From NCBI GenBank assembly GCA_020637675.1, contig JACKKD010000002.1, positions 186,001 through 250,000 on the forward strand: a DNA stretch of 64,000 bases. Reading direction: 5' to 3'. Position 1 is the first letter of the stretch, and every line of letters starts with the position of its first letter. This stretch comes from Paracoccaceae bacterium (lineage in GTDB: Bacteria > Pseudomonadota > Alphaproteobacteria > Rhodobacterales > Rhodobacteraceae). The position numbers were made by a program, and so were the translations under genes. Positions 43,823 to 53,747 of the stretch are shown here, piece after piece. Below the pieces are notes generated by a model, which was given only the letters and a program-made list of their open reading frames with translations, was not told where the DNA came from and searched no databases.

Positions 43823-44815
43823 TCAGAAGGGCAGGCGCTCCAGGGCGAAGCCCTCACGCTCCAGGAGAGCCAGAACGCCGTCCTGTCCCGAGAGGTGCAG
43901 TGCGCCGAAGGCCGCGAAGACGGGCCCTTCCGCGGCCGCGGCGGTGATCTGAGGAATCCAGCTCCGGTTGCGCCGGGCCATCAGCAGTTCCTCCATCCGC
44001 GCGAGGTCGGCGTCCACCTTTTCAGGCGTCTGGCCCGGCAGATTGTTCGCGGTGATGCGGCCAAGTTCCCAGGTCACGCGCACGTCCTCGGCGAAATAGG
44101 CCGCGGTCAGCGTCGCGGCATAGTCCTCTGCTGCGTCGACCATGGCGAGGGTCGTGCGGATCATGTCGATCTGGTCGGCCGCCGACATCGAATCGAAAAG
44201 CGTGAAGACCGTGTCGTAGGGTTCGAGCGCGCGGACCGGCACGCCCTGGGCCGCGGCGCGGGCGATGACGCGGGCGTCGAGCCCGTTGGGGTCGCTGGCC
44301 AGGTCCTCCATCGCGCAGGACGGGATGCCGAGAAGCATGGCGACGTACCAGGGCTGCATCTTCGCGGCCATGAAGGCTGGCACACCGCGCGCCTGCATGG
44401 CAACCGAGAGGGCCTGCCAGTCGGCCTCTTCCAGCCGCTCGGGAAGCGTCGGCCCCGCGGTCGAGAAGAGGCGGTCGGGACGGCGCGCCATCTCCGCCTG
44501 AAGGGCGGCCATCTCCTCCGGCCCTGCCTCGACCAGCACGACCGAGGCCGCGTCGATCGCAGGCGCGAGGCGGTCCATGACCGCTTCGTGGCGCGGGTCG
44601 TCGAAGTGATAGGTGCCGACGATCTGGATCACCTCCTCGCCCCGCGTCGCGCGCCAGCGGTTGCCGCGGCCATGGTCGAGCGCGTCGACTGCCGCGGTTA
44701 TCCGCGCACGCTCGACCCCGTCGAGCGTCGGCAGCAGGTCCCGGCCTGCGCAGGCGGCGTCCGCCGCGGCCGCGGGGAGGGCGAGGAAGAGACAGAGGGC
44801 GGCGCTGCGGATCAT
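43823..44815 (-). CDS. TraB/GumN family protein
   Basis: A 330-aa exported protein: signal peptide IRSAALCLFLALPAAAADA, then the TraB/GumN (Tiki-like) domain with VGTYHFDDPRH near the N-terminus and AFGALHLSGQDGVLALLEREGF at the C-terminus, the two GxxH motifs that form the metal/active centre in this fold. Likely a periplasmic protease or hydrolase. Start at ATG 44815 because the signal peptide starts there. It is divergent from groES. Confidence 0.85.
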   Translation of the reverse strand: MIRSAALCLFLALPAAAADAACAGRDLLPTLDGVERARITAAVDALDHGRGNRWRATRGEEVIQIVGTYHFDDPRHEAVMDRLAPAIDAASVVLVEAGPEEMAALQAEMARRPDRLFSTAGPTLPERLEEADWQALSVAMQARGVPAFMAAKMQPWYVAMLLGIPSCAMEDLASDPNGLDARVIARAAAQGVPVRALEPYDTVFTLFDSMSAADQIDMIRTTLAMVDAAEDYAATLTAAYFAEDVRVTWELGRITANNLPGQTPEKVDADLARMEELLMARRNRSWIPQITAAAAEGPVFAAFGALHLSGQDGVLALLEREGFALERLPF

Positions 44816-44924
44816 CTCCGGGTCCGGGTTGACGGCGCGGAAAGGCGCCGGTCTCGATCTGGGGATAGCCGGCCGAGATGGCAAGCCCATGCCCAAGACA
44901 TGGCTTTTTTACGCGCGCAGGCAG

Positions 44925-44953
44925 TTGACTCGGCCGGGGCCGGCGCCTAATTA
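44925..44953 (+). promoter_or_regulatory. Promoter of groESL
   Basis: TTGACT (44925-44930) and TAATTA (44948-44953), 17 bases apart, directly before the CIRCE element. A strong housekeeping promoter by sequence. Confidence 0.8.
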
Positions 44954-44960
44954 CGCCCCG

Positions 44961-44987
44961 TTAGCACTCACCTATGCTGAGTGCTAA
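44961..44987 (+). promoter_or_regulatory. CIRCE operator (HrcA site)
   Basis: A perfect TTAGCACTC-N9-GAGTGCTAA inverted repeat, starting eight bases after the -10. HrcA bound here represses groESL, released on heat shock when GroEL is titrated. hrcA itself is not in the window. Confidence 0.95.
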
Positions 44988-45022
44988 TCCATTGAACCTG
45001 GAACCCAAGGGAGTGTTACCAG

Positions 45023-45310
45023 ATGGCATTCAAACCGCTTCATGACCGCGTTCTGGTCAAGCGTGTGGAAGGCGAAGAAAAGACCAAGGGCGGTCTGATC
45101 ATCCCCGACAGCGCGAAGGAAAAGCCCGCCGAGGGCGAAGTCGTCGCCGTGGGCGAAGGCGCGCGCAAGGATTCGGGCGAACTGATCGCCCCGTCGGTCA
45201 AGAAAGGCGACCGGATCCTCTTCGGCAAGTGGTCGGGCACGGAAGTGACCGTCGACGGCACCGAAATGCTGATCATGAAGGAAAGCGACATCCTCGGCAT
45301 CATCGCCTGA
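45023..45310 (+). CDS. groES: Co-chaperonin GroES
   Basis: A 95-aa co-chaperonin: FKPLHDRVLVKRVEGEEKTKGGLIIPD with the mobile loop, and DILGIIA at the end. The start has AAGGGAG upstream. It is first in the CIRCE-controlled groESL operon. Confidence 0.98.
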   Translation: MAFKPLHDRVLVKRVEGEEKTKGGLIIPDSAKEKPAEGEVVAVGEGARKDSGELIAPSVKKGDRILFGKWSGTEVTVDGTEMLIMKESDILGIIA

Positions 45311-45356
45311 GACGCTTTCCGAACCGCAACCCCAGAGACAACCAGGAGCAAGCGAC

Positions 45357-47000
<1,644 letters not shown>

Positions 47001-47026
47001 GCCATCCGTTCCACAGGAACGACGGA

Positions 47027-47054
47027 AAGGGGCGCCCTGCGGCGCCCCTTTCTT
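47027..47054 (+). terminator. Terminator of groESL
   Basis: Arms AAGGGGCGCC (47027-47036) and GGCGCCCCTT (47041-47050) with a four-base loop, followed by TCTT. Confidence 0.85.
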
Positions 47055-47075
47055 GTCTGGCCCTTCCGCACGGCG

Positions 47076-47339
47076 TCACCAGGTGCCCGAGCGGCTACCG
47101 GACTGCCGCGCCAGCCTTTCTGAGAGGTCGCGCGAACCGCCGAACCCCGCAGCCGGTCCGAGGTTTGTGCGCATGACCCCGATGTCGCGAAGATCCCTGT
47201 CTGAAAGCCGCATGATTCCGCGCCGCGAACGGCTGCGGGAGATCACGACGGAGATCCGCCGTGCCAGCCGGTCGAGGATTCCGAAGGTGCGGCCCGCCTT
47301 TGCGGCGCCGATATGCGCCACCGTCAGCACCTGTTCCAT
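47076..47339 (-). CDS. DUF1127 small protein
   Basis: An 87-aa protein with a DUF1127 motif, RSRRGIMRLSDRDLRDIGVM, in its middle, preceded by a positively charged helix and followed by a Gly/Ser/Arg tail. Other DUF1127 proteins are small Arg-rich proteins linked to RNA or phosphate metabolism in some alphaproteobacteria. GGAGGCGA lies six bases before the ATG at 47339. Confidence 0.78.
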   Translation of the reverse strand: MEQVLTVAHIGAAKAGRTFGILDRLARRISVVISRSRSRRGIMRLSDRDLRDIGVMRTNLGPAAGFGGSRDLSERLARQSGSRSGTW

Positions 47340-47443
47340 GATCGTCGCCTCCGTTGGGGTGTCGATTGCGATCGGAGGATGCCAGCCGCATGGCCCGGAG
47401 CCGTAGTGCCCGGAAGGAAGCGCCGCCGATACACATTGTGAAC

Positions 47444-47472
47444 TGGACCGTGCGAGGGCGGCACGCTTACCC
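47444..47472 (+). promoter_or_regulatory. Predicted promoter of first HxlR gene
   Basis: TGGACC (47444-47449) and TTACCC (47467-47472), 17 bases apart. The same context, AACTGGACCG against GACTGGATCG, occurs before the second HxlR gene. Confidence 0.4.
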
Positions 47473-47496
47473 TCGGGCAAGCAAGGGAGGCGCTCC

Positions 47497-48219
47497 ATGG
47501 CGCGGAAGCCTTACGGCATCATCTGCCCGATAACCCACGCCTGCGCGTATCTGGAGCCGCGCTGGACGCTCCAGATCCTGTCCGAGATGTGGGCCGGAGC
47601 CAGCCGGTTCAACGATATCCGCCGTGGGATCGGCAACATCTCTCCCGGCCTTCTCTCCCGCCGGCTCAAGGAGATGGAGGCCAAGGGACTGATCGAGCGG
47701 ATCGAGGACCGGGCGACGGGGGTGGTCGACTATATCCGCACGGACAGTGCCATCGACCTCGAACCCGCGATGAATGCGCTCGCCGTCTGGGCGCAGCGCA
47801 ACATCGAGGCAGAGGTGGCGATCTGCGAGCCGAACCTGTCTTCCCTGATGTGGAAGATGCGCCGGTGGATCGTCCGGGACGCACTGCCCCGGCGCCGGGT
47901 CGTGATGCGGTTCCATTTCCCTGATGCAGCCTCGGAGTACGATACCTACTGGATGATTGCGTCGCCCGACGCCGAGATCGAGTTGTGCTGTTCGGACCCA
48001 AAGCTCGATGTCGATCTCTTCGTGGAGTCCGGCGTCCTGTCGCTGACCTCGATCATCCTCGGCCGCACCACGATTGCGCGCGAAAAGGAAGCCGGGTCCC
48101 TGTTTCTCAGCGGCGACGCGCTGCTCGCGCGGACGATGAACCGCTGGCTGCATCTGAGCGACTACAGCCGGGCCGAAGGGGTGCTGATGCTGCGGCAGAA
48201 AGCGCGGGCGCCGCTCTGA
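47497..48219 (+). CDS. HxlR-type regulator with C-terminal ligand-like domain, copy 1
   Basis: A 240-aa winged-helix regulator. Residues 1-90 form the HxlR DNA-binding domain (PRWTLQILSEMWAGASRFNDI, ISPGLLSRRLKEMEAKGLIERI), preceded by KPYGIICP with a Cys near the N-terminus. The C-terminal 130 residues (from about 105) resemble an SCP2-like sterol/lipid-binding domain (VVMRFHFPDAASEYDTYWMI, AEIELCCSDPKLDVDLFVES), so a hydrophobic ligand is possible but not shown. A paralogue of equal length follows 519 bases later. Confidence 0.85.
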   Translation: MARKPYGIICPITHACAYLEPRWTLQILSEMWAGASRFNDIRRGIGNISPGLLSRRLKEMEAKGLIERIEDRATGVVDYIRTDSAIDLEPAMNALAVWAQRNIEAEVAICEPNLSSLMWKMRRWIVRDALPRRRVVMRFHFPDAASEYDTYWMIASPDAEIELCCSDPKLDVDLFVESGVLSLTSIILGRTTIAREKEAGSLFLSGDALLARTMNRWLHLSDYSRAEGVLMLRQKARAPL

Positions 48220-48322
48220 CAGCCTCTGCCGTGGGAATTCTTCGGTGCGAACCGCGCGGCCCCGCTCCCGTCGATCCGTGCGATGCCGGACGTGCCCGAC
48301 CGCCCTCGGCCGCTACGTGGCA

Positions 48323-48586
48323 CTATCCGCCGGCGCACCGGGTCCGGAGGACGGTGGCCAGCCAGCTTGCGGCCCGGACGGCAAGCCTTTGCGGAGGCGC
48401 CAAGTCGGTGCCGTCACCGGGCGGGACGATGCCCGCGGGCGACGCGGCCGAACGCAGGTCCGGTTCTGGTCGGATGGCCGGCCCGCGTCCCGGCTCGCTC
48501 AGGACGGACACGAGCCAGCCGGCGCCTCCGAAAGGGGGCAGTTGGCTGGCGGATCGCGGGGCATTGGATGTACGACGGCGGTGCAT
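48323..48586 (-). CDS. Possible 87-aa small protein
   Basis: An open frame in the gap between the two HxlR genes, starting MHRRRTSNAPRSASQLPPFG with GGAGG eight bases upstream of the ATG, which is a well-placed ribosome site. The sequence is Pro/Arg/Ala-rich and ends RAASWLATVLRTRCAGG. No family is recognised. The codon bias is GC-rich, and chance frames of this length are common here, so it may not be a gene. Confidence 0.25.
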   Translation of the reverse strand: MHRRRTSNAPRSASQLPPFGGAGWLVSVLSEPGRGPAIRPEPDLRSAASPAGIVPPGDGTDLAPPQRLAVRAASWLATVLRTRCAGG

Positions 48587-48689
48587 CGCGAAGCCTCCAT
48601 GAGCGGCTTGCTCCGGTGCCGATCGTGCGGCCGCGCCGAGTTATCCGGCCAGTCACGCGACTGGATCGAACCCGATACAGAATGTGGAC

Positions 48690-48718
48690 TGGATCGGGGC
48701 ACCGGCCGTGCCTACACT
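48690..48718 (+). promoter_or_regulatory. Predicted promoter of second HxlR gene, with 10-bp repeats
   Basis: TGGATC (48690-48695) and TACACT (48713-48718), 17 bases apart. The 10-mer GACTGGATCG occurs at 48659-48668 and 48687-48696, 28 bases apart, the second overlapping the -35. Confidence 0.45.
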
Positions 48719-48738
48719 GCTTGCGGGAGGCGGCGCGC

Positions 48739-49461
48739 ATGCCTGGCAAGCCCTACGGTATCATCTGCCCGATCTCGAAGGCCTGCGAGCATCTGGAGCC
48801 CCGCTGGACCATGCAGATCCTGTGCGAGATGTGGGCCGGTTCCAGCCGCTTCAACGACATCCGCAGGGGCGTCGGCCATATCTCGCCCTCGCTGCTGTCG
48901 CGGCGGCTGAAGGAGATGGAGGACGCGGGGCCGGTCGAGCGGGTCGAGGACCACGCCAGCGGGAGCGTCGATTATTTCCGCACCGCCAAGGCGATCGAGC
49001 TCGAGCCGGCGCTGAGTGCGCTGGCGCAATGGGCGCAGCGCAACATCGAGGCGGAAATCGCGGTTGGCGAGCCCAACCTGTCGGCCATGATGTGGGGGGC
49101 ACGGCGCTATGTGAACGTCGCGGAGTTGCCGCCGCGCCGCGTGGTCATCCGTTTCCATTTCGCCGGCGTCGTCTCGGACTACGATTGCTACTGGCTGGTG
49201 GCGCAGCCCGGGGCGGAGATCGAACTCTGCGCCTCCGATCCCGGGGCGGACGTCGATCTGTACGTCGAGACGACGACCGTCTCGATGGCCGCGATCATGC
49301 TGGGCCGCACGTCGATTGCCCGCGAGATCGAGGAGGGGCGCCTGTTCCTGTCCGGCGACCCGCGCCTGATCCGCACCATGGATCATTGGTTTCCCAAGGA
49401 AGACAACGCTGACATTGACGGGATTCTGCCGTTCAAGGCTGCCCGGCACGGGGCAGGCTGA
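48739..49461 (+). CDS. HxlR-type regulator with C-terminal ligand-like domain, copy 2
   Basis: A 240-aa paralogue of the upstream gene: of the first 82 residues I count 61 identical, including PYGIICP, LEPRWT and SRFNDIRRG. The C-terminal domain is conserved too (VVIRFHFAGVVSDYDCYWLVAQ). GGGAGG lies eight bases before the ATG. Divergence between the copies includes a Leu-to-Pro change in the wing (KGLIERI against AGPVERV). The pair arose by tandem duplication that also copied the promoter. Confidence 0.85.
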   Translation: MPGKPYGIICPISKACEHLEPRWTMQILCEMWAGSSRFNDIRRGVGHISPSLLSRRLKEMEDAGPVERVEDHASGSVDYFRTAKAIELEPALSALAQWAQRNIEAEIAVGEPNLSAMMWGARRYVNVAELPPRRVVIRFHFAGVVSDYDCYWLVAQPGAEIELCASDPGADVDLYVETTTVSMAAIMLGRTSIAREIEEGRLFLSGDPRLIRTMDHWFPKEDNADIDGILPFKAARHGAG

Positions 49462-49566
49462 CGTGTCTCCGGCCTGCGGCACGAGCCGTGGCGCCCGACC
49501 CGGGCATCGCCCTTGCCCGGCGCGACCCACGGACGCGGCGAAGCATCAGTGCACCGGGGAACCCTG

Positions 49567-50424
49567 ATGCGTCTCTTCCTGCTTACCGCCCTGACGATGA
49601 CGGCCTTCGCCGCGAACTCCGTCCTGAACCGGGCGGCGGTGGGCGGCGGCAACATCGGCGCCGTGGAGTTCGCCGTCGTGCGGCTGGTGGCGGGTGCGGG
49701 GATGCTCGGCATCCTGATCCTGCTCCGGCGCGGCCGCACCGGGCAGGCGATGTGGCCGGGGTGGCGGGGCAGGGTCGCGGGGGCGGGGGCACTTCTCGTC
49801 TACCTCTTCGGCTTCTCGCTCGCCTATGGCGGGCTCGACGCCGGCACCGGGGCGCTCGTCCTCTTCGGGATGGTGCAGATCACGATGTTCGCGGGTGCGT
49901 TCGTCTCGCGCGAGGCCGTTCCCGCGCGGCGCTGGATCGGTGCGGCGGTCGCCTTCCTCGGCCTCGCCTACCTTCTCTCGCCGGGGTCCGAAGCGGCGGA
50001 ACACCCTACCCACGCGGCGCTGATGGCCGCGGCAGGGGTCGGCTGGGGCGTCTATTCGCTCTCCGCCCGTGGCACGCGCGACCCTCTCGGCGCGACGGCG
50101 TGGAACTTCCTCCTCGCCGTGCCGGTCGGGGGGCTTGCGCTGGCGCTCCTGCCCGGCGCGGCGGCGCCGACGGCCGGGGCCGCGGGGCTCTTTCTCGCCG
50201 TCGTCTCCGGGGCGCTGACATCGGGTCTCGGCTACGCGCTCTGGTATGCGGTCCTGCCCGACCTAGGCGCGGCGCGGGGCGGGGTGGCGCAGCTCACCGT
50301 GCCGGTGATCGCGCTTGCCGGCGGCATGGCGTTCCTCGGCGAGGCGCTGACGCTCCGGTTCGTCATCGCCTCCGCGCTCGTCCTCGGGGGGGTCGCGCTC
50401 GCGACGATGCCGCGGCGCGCCTGA
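49567..50424 (+). CDS. EamA-type (DMT superfamily) transporter
   Basis: A 285-aa protein of about ten membrane spans in two EamA repeats (LTMTAFAANSVLNRAAVGGGNI in the first; LAVVSGALTSGLGYALWYAVLPDLGA in the second). The ATG at 49567 is used because the first hydrophobic helix begins there. Likely exports or imports a small metabolite; substrate unknown. Confidence 0.88.
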   Translation: MRLFLLTALTMTAFAANSVLNRAAVGGGNIGAVEFAVVRLVAGAGMLGILILLRRGRTGQAMWPGWRGRVAGAGALLVYLFGFSLAYGGLDAGTGALVLFGMVQITMFAGAFVSREAVPARRWIGAAVAFLGLAYLLSPGSEAAEHPTHAALMAAAGVGWGVYSLSARGTRDPLGATAWNFLLAVPVGGLALALLPGAAAPTAGAAGLFLAVVSGALTSGLGYALWYAVLPDLGAARGGVAQLTVPVIALAGGMAFLGEALTLRFVIASALVLGGVALATMPRRA

Positions 50425-50432
50425 TCCCGCGG

Positions 50433-50918
50433 TCAGAGCGGCTTGACGAAGCGGCGGATGTCATGTCCGGTCCCGGCGTCGTGGCGCGTGACCCCGGTCG
50501 CGACGAAGCCCTCGCGCTGCCAGAACGCCCGACCGCGCGGGTTGGCCTCCAGCACTCCCAGACAGAGCCGTGGCCCGCCCATCTGCCGGGCGAGCGCCTC
50601 GAGATGGGCGAGGAACCGCGCCCCGTACCCCTTCCCGCGCAGCCGCGGCGCGAGGATCATCAGTCCGAGATAGGCATCGGCAGGCTCGGGAAAGCCGAAG
50701 GACAGTTCCGCCACGCCGGAAAGCCGCCCCTCGACGAAGAGCCCGAGCCGGTGGGACCGGGCGGCATCGGCACCCGGCGGGGTGTCGGTGAAGAAGGCCT
50801 CGGCCTTCGCGCGGTCGGGGGGCGCCCGGTCGGCCAGCAGCCAGTAGTCCGCCGCCTCGGCATAGAGTGCCTCGACAAGCGGAACGTCGGTTCCGGGATC
50901 GAGCGCGCGGATCAGCAT
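50433..50918 (-). CDS. GNAT family N-acetyltransferase
   Basis: A 161-aa GNAT protein: LGLMILAPRLRGKGYGARFLAHLEALA is the acetyl-CoA-binding motif A (R-x2-G-x-G), and RLCLGVLEANPRGRAFWQREGF is motif B. Its ATG lies inside the end of the Gre-family gene (7-base overlap), so the pair is cotranslated. Acceptor unknown. Confidence 0.87.
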   Translation of the reverse strand: MLIRALDPGTDVPLVEALYAEAADYWLLADRAPPDRAKAEAFFTDTPPGADAARSHRLGLFVEGRLSGVAELSFGFPEPADAYLGLMILAPRLRGKGYGARFLAHLEALARQMGGPRLCLGVLEANPRGRAFWQREGFVATGVTRHDAGTGHDIRRFVKPL

Positions 50919-51409
50919 GGCAGGGGCGCGATGGCGATCACCTCCAGCGCCACCGTTCCGGCCGGCCGGCGCCACTCCACCCAATCGCCCACGCGCGCGC
51001 CGAGCAACGCGCGGGCGAGCGGCGACTGCGGCGCGATCCGGTTCCGGGTCGCGTCCGCCTCGTCCTCGCCGACGATCTCGTAGGCGGTCTCGCGGCCCTC
51101 CTCGTCGGCGACCGTGACGCAGGTGGCGAAGGCGACCTCGCCCTGCGGCTGGGTGGCCGGATCCACGGGGATCGCCGAGGCGAGCCGAGCCTCGACATAG
51201 CGGATGTCGCGTTCGGCGGCCTTTTCCGGCAGCCGGTCCAGCCGGTCTGCCCGCGCCTTCAGCCGCAGAAGCTCGGCCTGGGTCGCAGCCAGCCGCTCGC
51301 GCAGCGCCTGCAGGCCGCGCGGCGTCACGTAATTCGGATGCGGCGACAGCGGCAGGTCGGGCAGGGGTTCGGTATCCGGCCCGTCCTCCTTCACGAAGGC
51401 GCGGCTCAT
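50912..51409 (-). CDS. GreA/GreB family factor
   Basis: A 165-aa protein: TPRGLQALRERLAATQAELLRLKARADRL is the N-terminal coiled coil and AFATCVTVADEEGRETAYEIVGEDEADATRNRIAPQSPLARALLGARVGDWVEW is the FKBP-like C-terminal domain of GreA/B. Probably a transcript-cleavage factor; the coiled-coil tip differs from GreA. The GTPV-type segment before the tip is absent, so a Gre-like secondary-channel factor with a different role is also possible. It overlaps the NUDIX gene (ATGA). Confidence 0.85.
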   Translation of the reverse strand: MSRAFVKEDGPDTEPLPDLPLSPHPNYVTPRGLQALRERLAATQAELLRLKARADRLDRLPEKAAERDIRYVEARLASAIPVDPATQPQGEVAFATCVTVADEEGRETAYEIVGEDEADATRNRIAPQSPLARALLGARVGDWVEWRRPAGTVALEVIAIAPLPC

Positions 51410-51858
51410 GGCACGATCTCCTCCAAGGGGTCGTAGAATACCGGCGCGCCGGGCGCGAAGGCGATCCGGGGCAGGCTGTCCGGCTTCAGCCGGATCGCCG
51501 ACAGTTCCGCCGGGGCGAAGAACCGGCAGGTATGGACGATGCCGGCGGGATCGCGCCAGGCGGGGTCGAGCGCGCCGCGCATGACCCGGCAGCGGAAGAA
51601 AAGGTCGACCTGATGGTAGCCGGATTTCGGGTCGTGGAACTCGTTGACGAGCGCGAGCGGCCCGACCTCCACCTCGAGGCCGCATTCCTCGTGCACCTCG
51701 CGGCGGAGGTTGTCGGGCAGCGAGTAGCCCGGCTCGGCTCCGCCGCCCGGCGCGCCCCAGAGGTCCGAGCGGTTGCCCGGATAGGCGTTGACCAGGAGAA
51801 GGCGGCCATCCTCGACGATGATCGCGCGGGTGGCCAGGCGGGGCGAACGGGGTTTCAT
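51406..51858 (-). CDS. NUDIX hydrolase
   Basis: A 150-aa NUDIX protein. The box reads GGGAEPGYSLPDNLRREVHEECGL: the REVHEECGL half is complete, but Tyr replaces the first Glu (normally G-x5-E). Because the second half, which binds the metal, is intact, activity is likely kept. Substrates may be nucleotides with diphosphate links. It heads the NUDIX-Gre-GNAT operon. Confidence 0.87.
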   Translation of the reverse strand: MKPRSPRLATRAIIVEDGRLLLVNAYPGNRSDLWGAPGGGAEPGYSLPDNLRREVHEECGLEVEVGPLALVNEFHDPKSGYHQVDLFFRCRVMRGALDPAWRDPAGIVHTCRFFAPAELSAIRLKPDSLPRIAFAPGAPVFYDPLEEIVP

Positions 51859-51933
51859 GCGGCCAGAGTGACGAAGCGGCGGACGAAGGACAAGGGACTC
51901 GCCTGCGGCGCGCGGCCTGCCTATGTCTTGGCC

Positions 51934-52662
51934 ATGTTGAGAACGCTCCTTGTGCTTTGCCTCTTCGCCGCCGCGCCTGCGGCGCGCGCCGACTGCGTCG
52001 TCCTCCTCCATGGGCTCGCGCGCAGCGAGGCCTCGTTCTTCCTGATGGAGTCCGCGCTCCTCCGCGCCGGATACACGGTCGTCAACGACGGCTATCCCTC
52101 GACCGCGGCGGGGATCGAGGCACTCGTGCGCGACCACGTCGGGCCCCAGGTCGCCCGCTGTGGGGCGGGGGAGACCCTGCATTTCGTCACCCATTCGATG
52201 GGCGGCATCCTCGCCCGCGCGTGGCTCGCCGAAAACCGGCCCGAGGCCATGGGGCGCGTGGTGATGCTGGCGCCGCCCAACCACGGGTCCGAACTGGTGG
52301 ACGCCTTCGGCGACCTCGGCCCCTTCCGCTGGCTGAACGGCCCGGCGGGGCTTGAGCTTGGCACCGGGCCCGATGCCACGCCCAACACGCTGCCGGCGGT
52401 CCAGTTCGACCTCGGCGTGATCGCGGGCGACCGCTCGCTCAACCCGATCTACTCGGCTGTGATCGAGGGCGCCGACGATGGCAAGGTCAGCGTCGCGAGC
52501 ACGCGCATCGGCGGGATGCGCGACCATATCGTGCTGCCGGTGACGCATACCTTCCTTATGAACAACCCGCTCGTCGTGGCCGAGGTGCTGGAATTCCTCG
52601 CCCATGGCCGGTTCGACCACGGCCTGACCTATCTGGAGGCCGTGCGGCGGGTGTTGCCGTAG
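51934..52662 (+). CDS. Secreted lipase/esterase, alpha/beta hydrolase
   Basis: A 242-aa exported alpha/beta hydrolase. Signal peptide LRTLLVLCLFAAAPAARA, then DCVVLLHGLARSEASF, nucleophile FVTHSMGGILAR (Ser88) and a C-terminal catalytic-His region LPVTHTFLMNNPLV. Two Cys (21 and 76) could form a disulfide. It resembles the PGAP1/lipase-like group acting on acyl esters. Confidence 0.86.
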   Translation: MLRTLLVLCLFAAAPAARADCVVLLHGLARSEASFFLMESALLRAGYTVVNDGYPSTAAGIEALVRDHVGPQVARCGAGETLHFVTHSMGGILARAWLAENRPEAMGRVVMLAPPNHGSELVDAFGDLGPFRWLNGPAGLELGTGPDATPNTLPAVQFDLGVIAGDRSLNPIYSAVIEGADDGKVSVASTRIGGMRDHIVLPVTHTFLMNNPLVVAEVLEFLAHGRFDHGLTYLEAVRRVLP

Positions 52663-52673
52663 GCGGCCGCGGT

Positions 52674-53747
52674 CTAGGTCCGCCGGACGATCCGGTTCAC
52701 ATGGCCCATCTTGCGGCCTTCGCGCGCCTCGGCCTTGCCGTAGAGGTGGAGTGCTGCATCCTTCTCGCGGGCGATGGCCGGCACGTCCCGGATGTCGTCG
52801 CCGATCAGGTTCTCCATCACCACGTCGGCGAAGCGGCTGCCGTCGCCCAGCGGCCAGCCGGCGACCGCGCGGATGTGCTGCTCGAACTGGTCCACCGCAC
52901 AACCGTTCTGCGTCCAGTGGCCGGAGTTGTGGACGCGGGGCGCGATCTCGTTCACGACGAGGCCCGCCGGGGTCACGAAAAGCTCCACCCCCATGACGCC
53001 GACGTAGTCGAGCGCGGTGAGGATGCGCGCGGCCAGAAGCACCGCGTCGGTCCGCTGCGCCTCGGTCAGCCGGGCGGGCACAGTCGTGGTGCGCAGGATG
53101 CCCTCGCGGTGGACGTTCTCCCCGGGATCATAGGCGGCCACCGCGCCGTCGCGGCCCCGCGCGGCGATGACGGAGACCTCGTGGCTGAAGGCCACGAAGC
53201 CTTCGAGGATTGCCGGCGCGCCCGCCATCGCCGCGAGCGCCGCCGCGGCATCGGAGGCGGACGCGAGCCGCACCTGGCCCTTGCCGTCGTAGCCGAGCCG
53301 GCGGGTCTTCAGGATCGCCGGGCAGCCGATGGCCGCGATGGCGCGGTCGAGGTCGGCGGCCCCCCCCACCGCCGCGAACGGCGCGGTCAGAAGCCCGATG
53401 CCGCTCAGGAAGGTCTTTTCGGTGAGCCGGTCCTGGCTTACCGCCAGCGCGCGGCGGTTCGGGTGGATCGGGCGCAGCGCCTCCAGGGCGTCGAGCGCCG
53501 AGGTGGGGACGTTCTCGAATTCGTAGGTGACGACATCGACTGCACGGGCGAAGCTGGCGAGCGCCTCGTGGTCCTCGTAGGGTGCAGTCGCGACCGCGTG
53601 GGCGACGTCGCCCGCGGGCGGATTTGCCGCCGGTTCGAAGATGTGCGTCCGGTAGCCGAGCCGGGCCGCGGCGACCGACAGCATCCGGCCAAGCTGGCCG
53701 CCGCCGAGGATGCCGATGGTGGAGCCGGGGGGCAGCGGCTCAGTCAT
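52674..53747 (-). CDS. purK: 5-(carboxyamino)imidazole ribonucleotide synthase
   Basis: An ATP-grasp enzyme, 357 aa, that carboxylates AIR to N5-CAIR. The start STIGILGGGQLGRMLSVAAARLG, the ATP-grasp segment PAILKTRRLGYDGKGQVR and EIAPRVHNSGHWT identify it. The ATG sits inside the end of purE (8-base overlap). Confidence 0.97.
   Translation of the reverse strand: MTEPLPPGSTIGILGGGQLGRMLSVAAARLGYRTHIFEPAANPPAGDVAHAVATAPYEDHEALASFARAVDVVTYEFENVPTSALDALEALRPIHPNRRALAVSQDRLTEKTFLSGIGLLTAPFAAVGGAADLDRAIAAIGCPAILKTRRLGYDGKGQVRLASASDAAAALAAMAGAPAILEGFVAFSHEVSVIAARGRDGAVAAYDPGENVHREGILRTTTVPARLTEAQRTDAVLLAARILTALDYVGVMGVELFVTPAGLVVNEIAPRVHNSGHWTQNGCAVDQFEQHIRAVAGWPLGDGSRFADVVMENLIGDDIRDVPAIAREKDAALHLYGKAEAREGRKMGHVNRIVRRT

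Noticed and set aside
48220..48738. A degenerate third HxlR gene between the two copies
   Set aside because: No part of the gap translates to HxlR-like sequence in any frame; only the duplicated promoter context and a doubtful 87-aa frame are seen.
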